Assembly (NCBI GenBank): GCA_000432735.1
Contig: FR887768.1
Coordinates: forward strand, 1-29,472
Source: Bacteroides sp. CAG:443
GTDB lineage: Bacteria > Bacteroidota > Bacteroidia > Bacteroidales > Bacteroidaceae
Direction: 5' to 3'
Length of the DNA: 29,472 nucleotides
Under the pieces are notes generated by a model. That model was not told where the DNA came from, did not search any database, and worked only from the letters and a program-made list of their open reading frames with translations. The position numbers and the translations under genes were made by a program. How positions within the stretch are numbered: position 1 is the first letter of the stretch; each line of letters opens with the position of its first letter. Below are positions 1 to 8,537 of the stretch, piece after piece.

Positions 1-34
1 TCCGCACCCAAAAAGTTGCATTTATAAGTTGAAC
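1..34. mobile_element. Possible mobile-element junction at left edge
   Basis: The Crp/Fnr reading frame immediately to the right stops abruptly here, after the conserved MDELYY segment, and the remaining sequence to the window edge does not continue the protein family. This is what an insertion into the gene would leave. The bases CCCAAAAAGTT occur here and again at the extreme right end of the window. No transposase lies inside the window, so the identity of any element is inference. Confidence 0.3.
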
Positions 35-298
35 TCAAGTATTATAATACAATTCATCCATGCTGAAGACAATTCCACCTTCGCAGGAAAAGGAGGTCGT
101 AATCTCTTCCCCGTCCACCAGCCAGAACGAACGTGTCATCCCCTTTTCAATGAAATAGGCATACTTGCAAAACATATTTTCTTTTATCAGCTGATACCTT
201 TTGGGATAGTTACATTTTACGACAAGACTTTCCAGCTTCTCTACCGTTTCATCAGATATCGGGCACAAGGCTCGCATACACTCCACAACATGTTTCAT
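35..298 (-). pseudogene. Truncated Crp/Fnr-family regulator (N-terminal remnant)
   Basis: This 87-residue frame resembles the N-terminal half of a Crp/Fnr regulator: a short helix, then the start of a cyclic-nucleotide-binding-like beta barrel with YFIEKGMTRSF and SCEGGIVFSMDELYY. It ends in TGA straight after that segment, so the rest of the barrel, the dimer helix and the helix-turn-helix are missing. Family members are normally about 190-230 residues. I chose the ATG at 298 because a -7 box (324-331) lies just upstream. A longer frame beginning at 445 would run through that promoter and its extra residues look non-coding. The fragment cannot bind DNA by itself and is best read as a gene broken by insertion or rearrangement at the left edge of the window. 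Confidence 0.72.
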
Positions 299-323
299 AA
301 GACAATCTCGTTTTTCATACCGA

Positions 324-354
324 CAAAGATAACAAAGAAAATATACAACATCAA
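324..354 (-). promoter_or_regulatory. Bacteroidetes-type promoter of the truncated regulator
   Basis: The minus strand carries TATCTTTG (324-331), matching the -7 consensus TAnnTTTG, with TTG 20 bases upstream as a -33 candidate. Transcription would begin about 20 bases before the ATG at 298. The promoter looks intact although the gene is truncated. Confidence 0.55.
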
Positions 355-418
355 TCAAAACCTGCGACTTGCTTGTATTCTGACGCGAATCTCGCTCAAA
401 TAGAACCCGCTGCAAGCT

Positions 419-504
419 AAATACGGCACGGAATTTACCATTCAACCCCCTCCTTTCGTATCAAACATCAAGTCCTCGATGTCCAAATACGGCACGGAAT
501 TTAC
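419..504. repeat. Direct repeat, 20 bases, two copies
   Basis: The sequence AAATACGGCACGGAATTTAC occurs exactly at 419-438 and at 485-504, 66 bases apart, and the next few bases are also similar. The repeats lie between the truncated regulator and the helicase gene. The rest of the 299-630 gap holds the two promoters and nothing else that I recognise. The origin of the repeat is unknown; a local duplication or the scar of an old insertion is possible. Confidence 0.75.
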
Positions 505-583
505 TATCCCCATCCCAGCAGAAACCCTCTTCTCTGAAAGCGAAACGACCGTAAAAAGATGATACGGTTTCAGAAAATAGTTG

Positions 584-591
584 TATATTTG
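584..591 (+). promoter_or_regulatory. Promoter -7 box of the helicase gene
   Basis: TATATTTG matches TAnnTTTG and lies about 40 bases before the ATG at 631. There is no good -33 box at the usual distance. Confidence 0.45.
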
Positions 592-630
592 AATCGTTAT
601 CTAAGTTTTTGATAAGTTTTTAATCCCGAC

Positions 631-3600
631 ATGCCCGTAAATTCGACCAACCATATAGAGTTACAGTCTTTCGATTTATATTACCGTATTGAACAAATAC
701 ACCGGCAACCCGCCGCGGCTCTTGAAAATATCCGTGCCAAATATATTCTGCTTTACAAGGTTTTGGAACAAGCCTGTTACGAACTGACGACAGGAGTTAC
801 ATTTTCGTTTGCCAACTTGTTTTCGCGTCTGGACTATATTTGCAAGGAGAAACGGATGACTCCTTCCGACAAGTATGCCATACAGACCATGCGCCGCAAT
901 TGCAATGCGGCCATGCGCGACGACTTTCATCCGGTGATGGAAGAGTATTTATACGACCTGCGGGCGATTGTCCGCTTCGTATCGCTGGCTTTCGAAGAGG
1001 ACATTCCGGCTTCGCTGATACCGGAAATTCCTCACTCCAACCGCCCCTACCACGGTACACGGCATTCACGCATTCCGTATGTCCGCGCCGCAGTCAGCAG
1101 TTGGGACGATACAAAAATATTTGCCGCAACCGACAGTGACGAAGATCCTTTCATCATCATCGACTATGCCAAAGGCGGCTATAACGGCGACTTGCTGTAC
1201 CTGAAAGAATTGCTGACGGAAAATCTTCAGTTGAATCTGCTGGACGTACGTGTAGACGAGGAGAATCATTACATCCCGAACCTGATAGTGATTCATCCTG
1301 ATTATCTGATAGACATCAGTTCGCTGGCTGCCTGCTTCCGCGAATACGGGCATCATCCGCTGAACTTCTTCATGAATAAAGTAAAGCCTAAGGCTAATAC
1401 GGCTCCGATCCTGATGGGTAACCTGGCGAGCCAGTTCCTCGATGATTACATCAACGAGCGGGACGACAAGCCTGTGACTTATAAAGATACGATCAAGAAG
1501 TTCTTCGCTTCATCGGCACTGGAGTTCTGTACCTACCCCATCCCAGCCAACTTTCACGAACAGGCGCAGGCGCAGATGATGAATATCCGGTCGTTTGTGC
1601 ACGATATCTTACCACATAACATTCAAGCTTTCGACAAGCACAATACTTTGCTCGAGGCTTCTTTCATCTGCGAACAACTTGGTTTGCAGGGACGTGTGGA
1701 TATGCTTCAAAAGGATTTCAAGGTGCTTGTGGAACAGAAATCCGGAAAGAGGGATGAATACAACCGCCGTCACAAGGAGGATCATTTCATTCAGATGATG
1801 CTTTATCAGGGGGTACTGATGTATAACTTCGGACGCAAGACGGAGGATTTGCAGACGTTCCTGCTTTATTCCAAATATACCGACGGCCTGATGATCGAGC
1901 ACTTTGCCGAAACCTTGTTCCGTGAAAGCATCCGGCTGCGCAACCAGATTGTAGCAGGTGAGATTGCTTTCGGTGAAGGAGCCATTGCTCCCGTTACGGA
2001 AGAGCTGAATACCGACTTGCTGAACGAACTGCAAGTACACAGCAAATTGTGGAACGACTATCAGGAGCCGCAGTTGCAGGAAACCATCAATACGCTGAAA
2101 CGTTGCACTCCATTGGAACGGGCTTATTTCCAGCGTTTCTTTACGTTTGTGTCGAAGGAGCAGATTTTAAGCAAGACAGGCGGAAGAAACGATCCGTCCA
2201 ACGGCTTTGCCGGACTCTGGCATACGCCTCTTGCCGAAAAGATAGAGTCGGGAAACATCCTGCTCGGACTGACCATTACCGAAAAGCGTCAAAGTGCTCC
2301 GGGAAAAGGTTACGACATCATCGACTTGAATATTCCCGAACAGGGAGAGGATTTCCTGCCTAATTTCCGGACGGGCGATATCATTATCTTTTATGCCTAT
2401 CGGGGAGAGCCGGATGTACGCCGGCAGATTCTGATGAAAGGGAATATTGTAGACATTCAGCCTCAGCAGCTGACTGTACTTTTACGCAACGGTCAGCAGA
2501 ATAAAGATATTATAGGTAAGGACGATGAAGTCTTTGCCATAGAACATGATTCCTCGGATGCTTCGTCGGTGAATGCGATACGTGGACTCTATGCTTTCCT
2601 GTCTGCCCGTGCCGACCGCAAGGAGCTGCTGCTGGGACTGCGTACGCCTCAACAGCATCCGGAGCGTAGTATGAATGGTTCGTACGGTAGTTTCGACGAA
2701 CTGATCCTGAAAGAGAAGCAGACTGATGACTACTTTTTGCTGGTAGGCCCTCCGGGAACAGGAAAAACTTCATGTGCTTTGCGCTACATGGTAGAGGAAG
2801 CATTAACCGATCCGAATACCTCTCTCCTGCTGTTGTCGTATACCAATCGTGCGGTAGACGAGATCTGCAACATGCTGGTCGGTTCGGGAATCGCAGAAAA
2901 GACTCCTTTTATCCGGATAGGAAATGAGTTGTCGTGCGACAAGCGTTTTGTTCCTTATCTCTTAAAGTACAGCCTTGCCGACTGCCCGAAACTGACGGAT
3001 ATTCAGAAGAAAATCTCGCAGACACGCATCTTTGTGGGTACGACCACTGCCATAAACAGCCGGTTGCATTTGTTCAACCTGAAACACTTCACACTGGCTA
3101 TCATCGATGAGGCGTCGCAGATACTGGAACCGGACTTGATTGGCATTTTGTCGGCACGCCACAACCGTGACAATGCCATCGACAAATTTATATTGATCGG
3201 CGACTACAAGCAGTTGCCTGCCATCGCTCAGCAAAATGAAGAAGAAGCCCGAATAGACGATCCGTTGTTACAGTCCATCGGACTGACCGACTGCCGTAAC
3301 TCTCTTTTCGAGCGGTTGTACAAGCAAAGTGATGAAGCCTTCCGCAGTGTCCTGCACAAGCAAGGTCGCATGCATCCTGCCATATCGGAGTTTCCGAACA
3401 ATACGTTTTATTATCGTGAGCAACTGGAACCTATTCCTCTGCCTCATCAGGAAGAAAGCCTGCCCTATCCGTCGGCACCTGCCCCTCAGGACAACCTGGA
3501 CAGACTGATACAAACCCGGCGCATGGTGTTTATTCCTTCGGAAACTCCGGACAACATAAACTATTCGGAAAAGACAAACATCAACGAGGCACGTATCGTC

Positions 3601-4899
3601 GCAACCCTCCTGACTCGTATCTACGGGATGACATCGGAAACATTTGATGCCAACAAAACGGTCGGCGTTATCGTTCCTTATCGTAACCAGATAGCCATGA
3701 TACGCAGGGAAATCGCTCAAACCAACATTCCCGAGTTGAATAATATTTCAATCGACACCGTAGAACGTTATCAGGGAAGTCAGCGCGATGTGATTATTTA
3801 CTCGTTTACCATCCAGAATTTCAGTCAGTTGAACTTCCTGACAAGCAATACTTTCCGGGAGGGGGAATACTTAATAGACCGTAAACTGAACGTGGCAATC
3901 ACCCGTGCCAGAAAGCAATTGTTCCTGACCGGTAACCCGCAGATACTGGGAGCGAACATCACGTTTTACAAACTGATGGAATACATCCGTATGAACAACG
4001 GATACATCGATGTGGGTACCGAAGCTTTTTGTCGAGGAGATTTTGAATTACCCGAATATACTTCCGGCTGGGATGTGCAGTCGGATAGTTACCTGCTTCC
4101 GGAATCTTTCCGAAATGCGTTTCAGAAGATCGTGACAGTCGATGATGAAGCCCTCAACGATGAAGTTCGCAATCGGGAACTGACTGCTTACGGGAGGTAC
4201 GATTTTTCCTCTTCGGATAATGAAATTCCGGCAAGTGAACGTCTGCAACTATACAACTATTATTATATGCGACGGGCCTATTGTGCGGCTCGGGCATTGT
4301 ATGAAACCAATGGTAACTGGCTGTTCAACGCTATCCGGAATGTTTCGGGGCGTGTCGTTTTCTGCGATCTGAGTTATGAAAGCGGAGCGTCGGGACTGGC
4401 TTTCGTCGATGCCTGCCGTCGCCTTCCTCATTTGGACCTGACTTACTTAGGCATTTATTCCATAGAGGAAATGGATAAGGTAGCCCAACCTTTCTTTGAA
4501 CAGGAAGCCTATCGTTCGGTTACGTGCAACTTCTATCCCAGAATCGGTGCCGTACCTTCCACTTTCTGGTCGGCGCACAGTGTGTTGTCGGAACTGATTA
4601 TATTCAATCTATCCAGTCTGTTCGACCGCATTTCGCCTCGCGAGGCACGGGATCTGGCTTTGCAGATTAACCAACTAGTGCATGCCCGCCCGCTGAACCA
4701 CTATGCTATTCTGTTCCGCGATGACGCAGGTAAACGCATGAATAATCATTCCTACAAGACATTCTGCGCACACCTCACGCAGGCAATCCGCCCGCTGAAT
4801 GAGCAAATGCCTTTTGCAGACCGGTTTTTCTATAGCCGTGAAGCCGAACATGTGCCTGTATCTGAAACCTTCATGTACGAAATACGTAGTAACAAATAA
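631..4899 (+). CDS. Dna2-like SF1 helicase with N-terminal RecB-type nuclease domain
   Basis: A 1422-residue cytoplasmic protein predicted to cut and unwind DNA. Residues about 340-395 carry a PD-(D/E)XK nuclease signature: D357, the E368-x-K370 pair, and QMMLYQ at 388-393. The helicase core has Walker A GPPGTGKT (706-713), Walker B DEAS (from D826), GDYKQLP (857-863), a motif V-like VERYQG (1044-1049) and motif VI NVAITRAR (1087-1094), as in UPF1/Dna2-like SF1B helicases. The three-cysteine cluster that, with a fourth, holds the Fe-S centre in Dna2, AddB and Cas4 nucleases is not seen after the nuclease motifs. Residues about 1115-1422 form an additional domain that I cannot assign. The SDR gene follows after 21 bases, so the two are probably co-transcribed. 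The role is probably DNA repair or replication-fork processing; a defence role cannot be excluded. Confidence 0.85.
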   Translation: MPVNSTNHIELQSFDLYYRIEQIHRQPAAALENIRAKYILLYKVLEQACYELTTGVTFSFANLFSRLDYICKEKRMTPSDKYAIQTMRRNCNAAMRDDFHPVMEEYLYDLRAIVRFVSLAFEEDIPASLIPEIPHSNRPYHGTRHSRIPYVRAAVSSWDDTKIFAATDSDEDPFIIIDYAKGGYNGDLLYLKELLTENLQLNLLDVRVDEENHYIPNLIVIHPDYLIDISSLAACFREYGHHPLNFFMNKVKPKANTAPILMGNLASQFLDDYINERDDKPVTYKDTIKKFFASSALEFCTYPIPANFHEQAQAQMMNIRSFVHDILPHNIQAFDKHNTLLEASFICEQLGLQGRVDMLQKDFKVLVEQKSGKRDEYNRRHKEDHFIQMMLYQGVLMYNFGRKTEDLQTFLLYSKYTDGLMIEHFAETLFRESIRLRNQIVAGEIAFGEGAIAPVTEELNTDLLNELQVHSKLWNDYQEPQLQETINTLKRCTPLERAYFQRFFTFVSKEQILSKTGGRNDPSNGFAGLWHTPLAEKIESGNILLGLTITEKRQSAPGKGYDIIDLNIPEQGEDFLPNFRTGDIIIFYAYRGEPDVRRQILMKGNIVDIQPQQLTVLLRNGQQNKDIIGKDDEVFAIEHDSSDASSVNAIRGLYAFLSARADRKELLLGLRTPQQHPERSMNGSYGSFDELILKEKQTDDYFLLVGPPGTGKTSCALRYMVEEALTDPNTSLLLLSYTNRAVDEICNMLVGSGIAEKTPFIRIGNELSCDKRFVPYLLKYSLADCPKLTDIQKKISQTRIFVGTTTAINSRLHLFNLKHFTLAIIDEASQILEPDLIGILSARHNRDNAIDKFILIGDYKQLPAIAQQNEEEARIDDPLLQSIGLTDCRNSLFERLYKQSDEAFRSVLHKQGRMHPAISEFPNNTFYYREQLEPIPLPHQEESLPYPSAPAPQDNLDRLIQTRRMVFIPSETPDNINYSEKTNINEARIVATLLTRIYGMTSETFDANKTVGVIVPYRNQIAMIRREIAQTNIPELNNISIDTVERYQGSQRDVIIYSFTIQNFSQLNFLTSNTFREGEYLIDRKLNVAITRARKQLFLTGNPQILGANITFYKLMEYIRMNNGYIDVGTEAFCRGDFELPEYTSGWDVQSDSYLLPESFRNAFQKIVTVDDEALNDEVRNRELTAYGRYDFSSSDNEIPASERLQLYNYYYMRRAYCAARALYETNGNWLFNAIRNVSGRVVFCDLSYESGASGLAFVDACRRLPHLDLTYLGIYSIEEMDKVAQPFFEQEAYRSVTCNFYPRIGAVPSTFWSAHSVLSELIIFNLSSLFDRISPREARDLALQINQLVHARPLNHYAILFRDDAGKRMNNHSYKTFCAHLTQAIRPLNEQMPFADRFFYSREAEHVPVSETFMYEIRSNK

Positions 4900-4920
4900 C
4901 CCCAAAATCTCAACTGCCAT

Positions 4921-5664
4921 ATGAATCCATCAACAACAAAACGTGCAATTATCATGGGAGCTACTTCTGGAATAGGCTACGAAGTGGCTAAATTATTAAT
5001 AGCCGAAGGCTGGTACCTCGGGATTGCAGGCCGACGTCTGGAAAAGTTACAGGCCTTTCAGCGGCAAGTTCCTGAAAGAATTCAGATCCGCACCATTGAT
5101 ATTCGAAAGGAAGGAGCCGAAAAAGAGTTTGATGCGCTGATAGACGAAGTAAGAGGAATGGATTTGTATGTACACTGTTCCGGTATCGGCTTTCAGAATT
5201 TTGAGTTGGCCCCCGACATTGAACTGAATACCTTGGAAACGAACGGAACAGGATTTACCCGTATGGTAGGACATGCTTTCCGGTATTTTCTGCAACAAGG
5301 TAAGGGACATATAGCAGTTATCAGTTCCATTGCGGGCACGAAAGGACTGGGCATTGCTCCTGCTTATTCGGCAACCAAGCGCTTCCAAAACCTATACATC
5401 GACGGACTAGAGCAGCTTGCTCACATGCATCACTTCCCGATCAGCTTTACAGATATACGCCCCGGCTTCGTTGCTACCGGACTACTCAACGACGGAAAAC
5501 ATTATCCCATGCTAATGAAACCGGAAAATGTAGCACGACACATCGTACGGGCTATCCATCGCAAGCAGCGCATCGCCATTATCGACTGGAGATACAAGGT
5601 GATGGTCTTTTTCTGGAAACTCATTCCTGCCGGAATCTGGAAACGAATGCGGGTCAGGAACTAA
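4921..5664 (+). CDS. Short-chain dehydrogenase/reductase (SDR) family oxidoreductase
   Basis: A 247-residue soluble NAD(P)H-dependent oxidoreductase of the classical SDR type. The N-terminal Rossmann motif GATSGIG (13-19) binds the cofactor, and GRR (about 37-39) after the second strand suggests NADP(H). The catalytic residues are visible as S136 and the YSATK segment, Y149 and K153. The C-terminus ends in a hydrophobic/basic stretch that could bind membrane. The substrate cannot be told from sequence; SDRs act on sugars, lipids, quinones and many other carbonyls. The gene starts 21 bases after the helicase stop and has no promoter of its own that I can see. Its stop codon overlaps that of the convergent MATE gene. 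Confidence 0.88.
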   Translation: MNPSTTKRAIIMGATSGIGYEVAKLLIAEGWYLGIAGRRLEKLQAFQRQVPERIQIRTIDIRKEGAEKEFDALIDEVRGMDLYVHCSGIGFQNFELAPDIELNTLETNGTGFTRMVGHAFRYFLQQGKGHIAVISSIAGTKGLGIAPAYSATKRFQNLYIDGLEQLAHMHHFPISFTDIRPGFVATGLLNDGKHYPMLMKPENVARHIVRAIHRKQRIAIIDWRYKVMVFFWKLIPAGIWKRMRVRN

Positions 5665-7013
5665 GCCTCCTTGGCTACAATACACCGCAACTGACGATAG
5701 ACATAGACAAAAGCCGGAATCAGGAACAAGTTAGCGAAAAGCCATGCAGTAGGATCACCCATACAAACACCGACGAATCCCCACATCGGAACAATGATCA
5801 GACTGACTAATATACGGGCTATCATTTCAGAAACCCCAGAGAACATGGCAAGTTTGGTATATCCCGCTCCTTGAATGGTATAACGCAAAATACTGAGCAT
5901 TCCCAGCAACGGGAAGAAAGATACATTGATATGCAAGAATAAGGCTGTATCTGAGATTATTTCTGTTTCGTCGGGTGCAATAAACAACAAGGCAAACTTA
6001 TCGGCAAGTCCCCAGATGATGGCTGCTACCACAGCTACATAAATGATCATCATCAGTGAAGCCGACTTGATGCCTTGCCAGATACGGTCTGGTTTTCCGG
6101 CACCATAGTTCTGACCGCTGTAAGTTGCCATTGCCATTCCTAAGCTGTCGAGGGCACACATTACGAACATCTTAATACGCATCGCTGCGGTGAAAGCTGC
6201 CACACATGCTGTTCCTAATGCGTTGTTTGCACTCTGAAGCATGATACTACCGATAGCCGTTATGGAAAACTGAAGGCCCATCGGAACCCCGATATACATT
6301 AATTGTCGAGCAAGTTCCGGACGGAAACGACGATCGGACGCATTGGTTTTTAGAATATCAAACTTACGATACATGTAGAAATAGCACAGCACAGCCGATA
6401 CTCCTTGAGAAAAGACAGTAGCCACGGCAGCACCTGTTACACCCCACCCCATAACCAATATGCAGAACAAATCGAGGATAATATTCAATATGGTAGAGAA
6501 AAGCAAGAACCAGAACGGTGTCTTACTATCTCCCAATGCACGGATGATACTGGAAAGCAGGTTATAAAAAAAGGTGCACGGCACTCCGATAAAAGTAACC
6601 AGCAGATAATTGTAAGCTCCCTGAAAGATGTTCTCCGGAGTCTGCATGGTACGAAGAATAAAAGCACACAATAAGCTCGTCAATATGGCTATGACCACCG
6701 ACATGACTCCGGCTATCTTCAAACTGACAGAAACGTAACGCCGCATCGTCACATAATCGTGCGCTCCGAATTTCTGCGCTACCGGAATGGCAAATCCACC
6801 ACAACATCCGTTGCAGAAGCCTAAAATGAGAAAGACAACCGAAGTACTTGCTCCTACGGAAGCCAAAGCATTAATACCAAGGAACTTTCCAACGATGGCA
6901 GCATCGACCAATGAATAAGTCTGCTGCAACAAATTTCCTAACAATAAGGGTAAGGTAAAGTTGAAAATCAACGGTAACGAAGGTCCCGCTGTCATCTCTC
7001 TCAATTGTGCCAT
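5661..7013 (-). CDS. MATE-family efflux transporter
   Basis: A polytopic inner-membrane protein of 450 residues with about 12 hydrophobic segments. The first segment, from LIFNFTLPLLLGNLLQQTYS through VDAAIVGKFLG, is characteristic of the DinF/NorM-like MATE family, which exports cationic or drug-like compounds in exchange for H+ or Na+. The substrate is unknown. I chose the ATG at 7013: the longer frame begins with TTG at 7043, which lies inside the -7 box (7041-7048), so it would not be fully transcribed. The gene is convergent with the SDR gene and the two share bases at their stop codons (TAA at 5662-5664; reverse TAG at 5661-5663). No terminator hairpin is evident between them. Confidence 0.92.
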   Translation of the reverse strand: MAQLREMTAGPSLPLIFNFTLPLLLGNLLQQTYSLVDAAIVGKFLGINALASVGASTSVVFLILGFCNGCCGGFAIPVAQKFGAHDYVTMRRYVSVSLKIAGVMSVVIAILTSLLCAFILRTMQTPENIFQGAYNYLLVTFIGVPCTFFYNLLSSIIRALGDSKTPFWFLLFSTILNIILDLFCILVMGWGVTGAAVATVFSQGVSAVLCYFYMYRKFDILKTNASDRRFRPELARQLMYIGVPMGLQFSITAIGSIMLQSANNALGTACVAAFTAAMRIKMFVMCALDSLGMAMATYSGQNYGAGKPDRIWQGIKSASLMMIIYVAVVAAIIWGLADKFALLFIAPDETEIISDTALFLHINVSFFPLLGMLSILRYTIQGAGYTKLAMFSGVSEMIARILVSLIIVPMWGFVGVCMGDPTAWLFANLFLIPAFVYVYRQLRCIVAKEA

Positions 7014-7040
7014 ATCTGTGTCTGTTTCTGAAATCGAACA

Positions 7041-7048
7041 CAAAATTA
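7041..7048 (-). promoter_or_regulatory. Promoter -7 box of the MATE gene
   Basis: The minus strand reads TAATTTTG, matching TAnnTTTG, about 28 bases before the ATG at 7013. It decides the start of the MATE gene against the upstream TTG. Confidence 0.5.
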
Positions 7049-7127
7049 CGGAAACCCGCGCTTGATTGTGCTTTCAAATGAATATTTTTCTCATTTCAGG
7101 CCTCAAAATCTTGCGCTAAATCAAGAG

Positions 7128-8405
7128 TTACTTCAGTGTTCTACCCTTATCACGCAAGTAAATCAGGTGTTTGGGAGTTCCCACCACTTGTGATGTATAA
7201 ATACCTGTATGCCCAGAAAATAAATAAGCCACCACGCAGGCTATCCCCAAATAAATGCCCGGTTCGATGCCAAAAAGTTCAATACCCATAAAGGTACAAG
7301 CTATAGGTGTATTGGTAGCTCCGGCAAAAACGGCTACAAATCCCAAGCCTGCCAACAGACCCATAGGCAACGGAATGATGAATGATAACGCACTACCCAA
7401 GGTAGCTCCGACGAAAAACAACGGAGTTACTTCCCCACCTTTAAAACCGACTCCAATGGTAAAAGTCGTAAAAAGCAGTTTCAACAAAAAGTCGTACCAC
7501 ATCTGTTGCTCCGAAAAAGAAGCAACAATGGTCGGAACACCCAAACCGATGTATTTAGTAGTGCCCAATGCCCAAACCGCCAAAGCTATGATTACTCCTC
7601 CTGCGACCGGGCGCAAAGGCGGATAGGAAATATACTTTTTGGCCAGTCCTCCCCAAAAGCCGATGGAACGAGAGAAAATCATCGCAACAATTCCGAATAA
7701 TATACCCGAAAGAGCAACCCATAAAATGCTGGTAACTCCCAGTGCCGGTACCAAAGGTGCCGGATAAAGCGTATGCTCCACTCCCCACGCATGGCAGGTC
7801 AACTGAGCAAAAGCAGCCGAAAGGAAAACCGGAAGAATCGCTTCATACCGCATCCGACCTACTACAATTACCTCCAGTCCGAACACAGCTCCCGCCAGAG
7901 GAGTCCCGAACACTGAAGCAAAACCCGCACTGATACCGATTGCCACCATTACCCGATGGTCACGTCTAGGTAGGCGGAACAGCTTGGAAAAGCGGTCGGC
8001 TATTGCTCCACCCATCTGCACACCGGTACCTTCACGTCCGGCCGAACCGCCGAAAAGATGAGTCAATACCGTTCCGATATATACCAGAGGTGCCATACGG
8101 AAAGGAATAATATCGTGAGGAGAGCGGATTTCCTCTATCAGAAAGTTATTCCCCCGTGCTGCTGTTCCCGCCAGATAATGATACATCAACCCGATCAACA
8201 GACCTGCTACGGGAAGCAAGGCGATAATCCATAAATGATGTTCACGATACTGAGTGGCCCACTCCAGAGAAACTAGCAAAAGTGCAGAAGCCGAACCTAT
8301 GCAGGCTCCCGACAAGGCCGAAAGGAAAAGCCATTTAAACAAATAAGGAAATAAAGGAAATTGTTCCTGCCTCGTCACAAAGTTTTGTTTCTTTAAAATT
8401 TTCAT
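7128..8405 (-). CDS. CLC-family transporter, probable fluoride/proton antiporter (CLC-F type)
   Basis: A 425-residue polytopic membrane protein of the CLC superfamily. Diagnostic segments are GSAGREGTGVQ (from G120, with the gating glutamate E125), GFASVFGTPLAGAVFGLEV, and GFKGGEVTPLFFVGA. A likely central tyrosine is Y403. The first anion-filter segment, GSGIP in chloride-type CLCs, is replaced by G85-N-N-F-L, so the serine that coordinates chloride is absent. Asn or Met at this place, together with GREGT, is a feature of the CLC-F clade that expels fluoride. A fluoride-riboswitch-like leader directly upstream supports the same reading, so the usual label 'voltage-gated chloride channel' is probably wrong for this gene. 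It would protect the cytoplasm by exporting F- in exchange for H+. No terminator is obvious before the MATE promoter 80 bases downstream. Confidence 0.9.
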   Translation of the reverse strand: MKILKKQNFVTRQEQFPLFPYLFKWLFLSALSGACIGSASALLLVSLEWATQYREHHLWIIALLPVAGLLIGLMYHYLAGTAARGNNFLIEEIRSPHDIIPFRMAPLVYIGTVLTHLFGGSAGREGTGVQMGGAIADRFSKLFRLPRRDHRVMVAIGISAGFASVFGTPLAGAVFGLEVIVVGRMRYEAILPVFLSAAFAQLTCHAWGVEHTLYPAPLVPALGVTSILWVALSGILFGIVAMIFSRSIGFWGGLAKKYISYPPLRPVAGGVIIALAVWALGTTKYIGLGVPTIVASFSEQQMWYDFLLKLLFTTFTIGVGFKGGEVTPLFFVGATLGSALSFIIPLPMGLLAGLGFVAVFAGATNTPIACTFMGIELFGIEPGIYLGIACVVAYLFSGHTGIYTSQVVGTPKHLIYLRDKGRTLK

Positions 8406-8451
8406 CTCTTGTCTTCTTCAAATATTTCTTATACCCTAAATAAATTTTCTC

Positions 8452-8478
8452 AAAAACGAAAGCCGGAACACTTTTCGG
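8452..8478 (-). terminator. Possible intrinsic terminator in the CLC leader
   Basis: On the minus strand the segment CCGAAAAGUGUUCCGG can form an imperfect hairpin, followed by CUUUCGUUUUU. It lies between the riboswitch aptamer and the CLC ATG. Its 3' arm (UCCGGC, 8467 to 8462) is perfectly complementary to GCCGGA just after the aptamer (8534 to 8529), so the two structures would compete. Confidence 0.4.
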
Positions 8479-8502
8479 ACAAGCAAGACGAGGACACAAC
8501 AA

Positions 8503-8537
8503 CCCTGCCAGTCTTACAAAAGACTAACTCCGGCAGG
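8503..8537 (-). promoter_or_regulatory. Riboswitch expression-platform hairpin
   Basis: Immediately after the aptamer the RNA reads CCUGCC (8537-8532) and later GGCAGGG (8509-8503), enclosing a second perfect helix AGUCUU/AAGACU (8525-8510). The 5' arm overlaps by two C residues the strand needed for the aptamer pseudoknot (AGUUCC). Ligand-bound aptamer and this hairpin should therefore be mutually exclusive. A weak U-rich run (UUGUUGUGU) follows. Confidence 0.5.

Noticed and set aside
29..403. Plus-strand open frame of 124 codons opposite the truncated regulator
   Set aside because: It is antisense to a frame with recognisable Crp/Fnr residues and a promoter, and its translation resembles no family that I know.
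299..445. N-terminal extension of the truncated regulator up to position 445
   Set aside because: The extension covers the -7 box at 324-331 and would be upstream of the transcription start; its residues do not fit the family.
7014..7043. Longer MATE frame starting with TTG at 7043
   Set aside because: The TTG is part of the promoter -7 box; the ATG at 7013 fits the family N-terminus.
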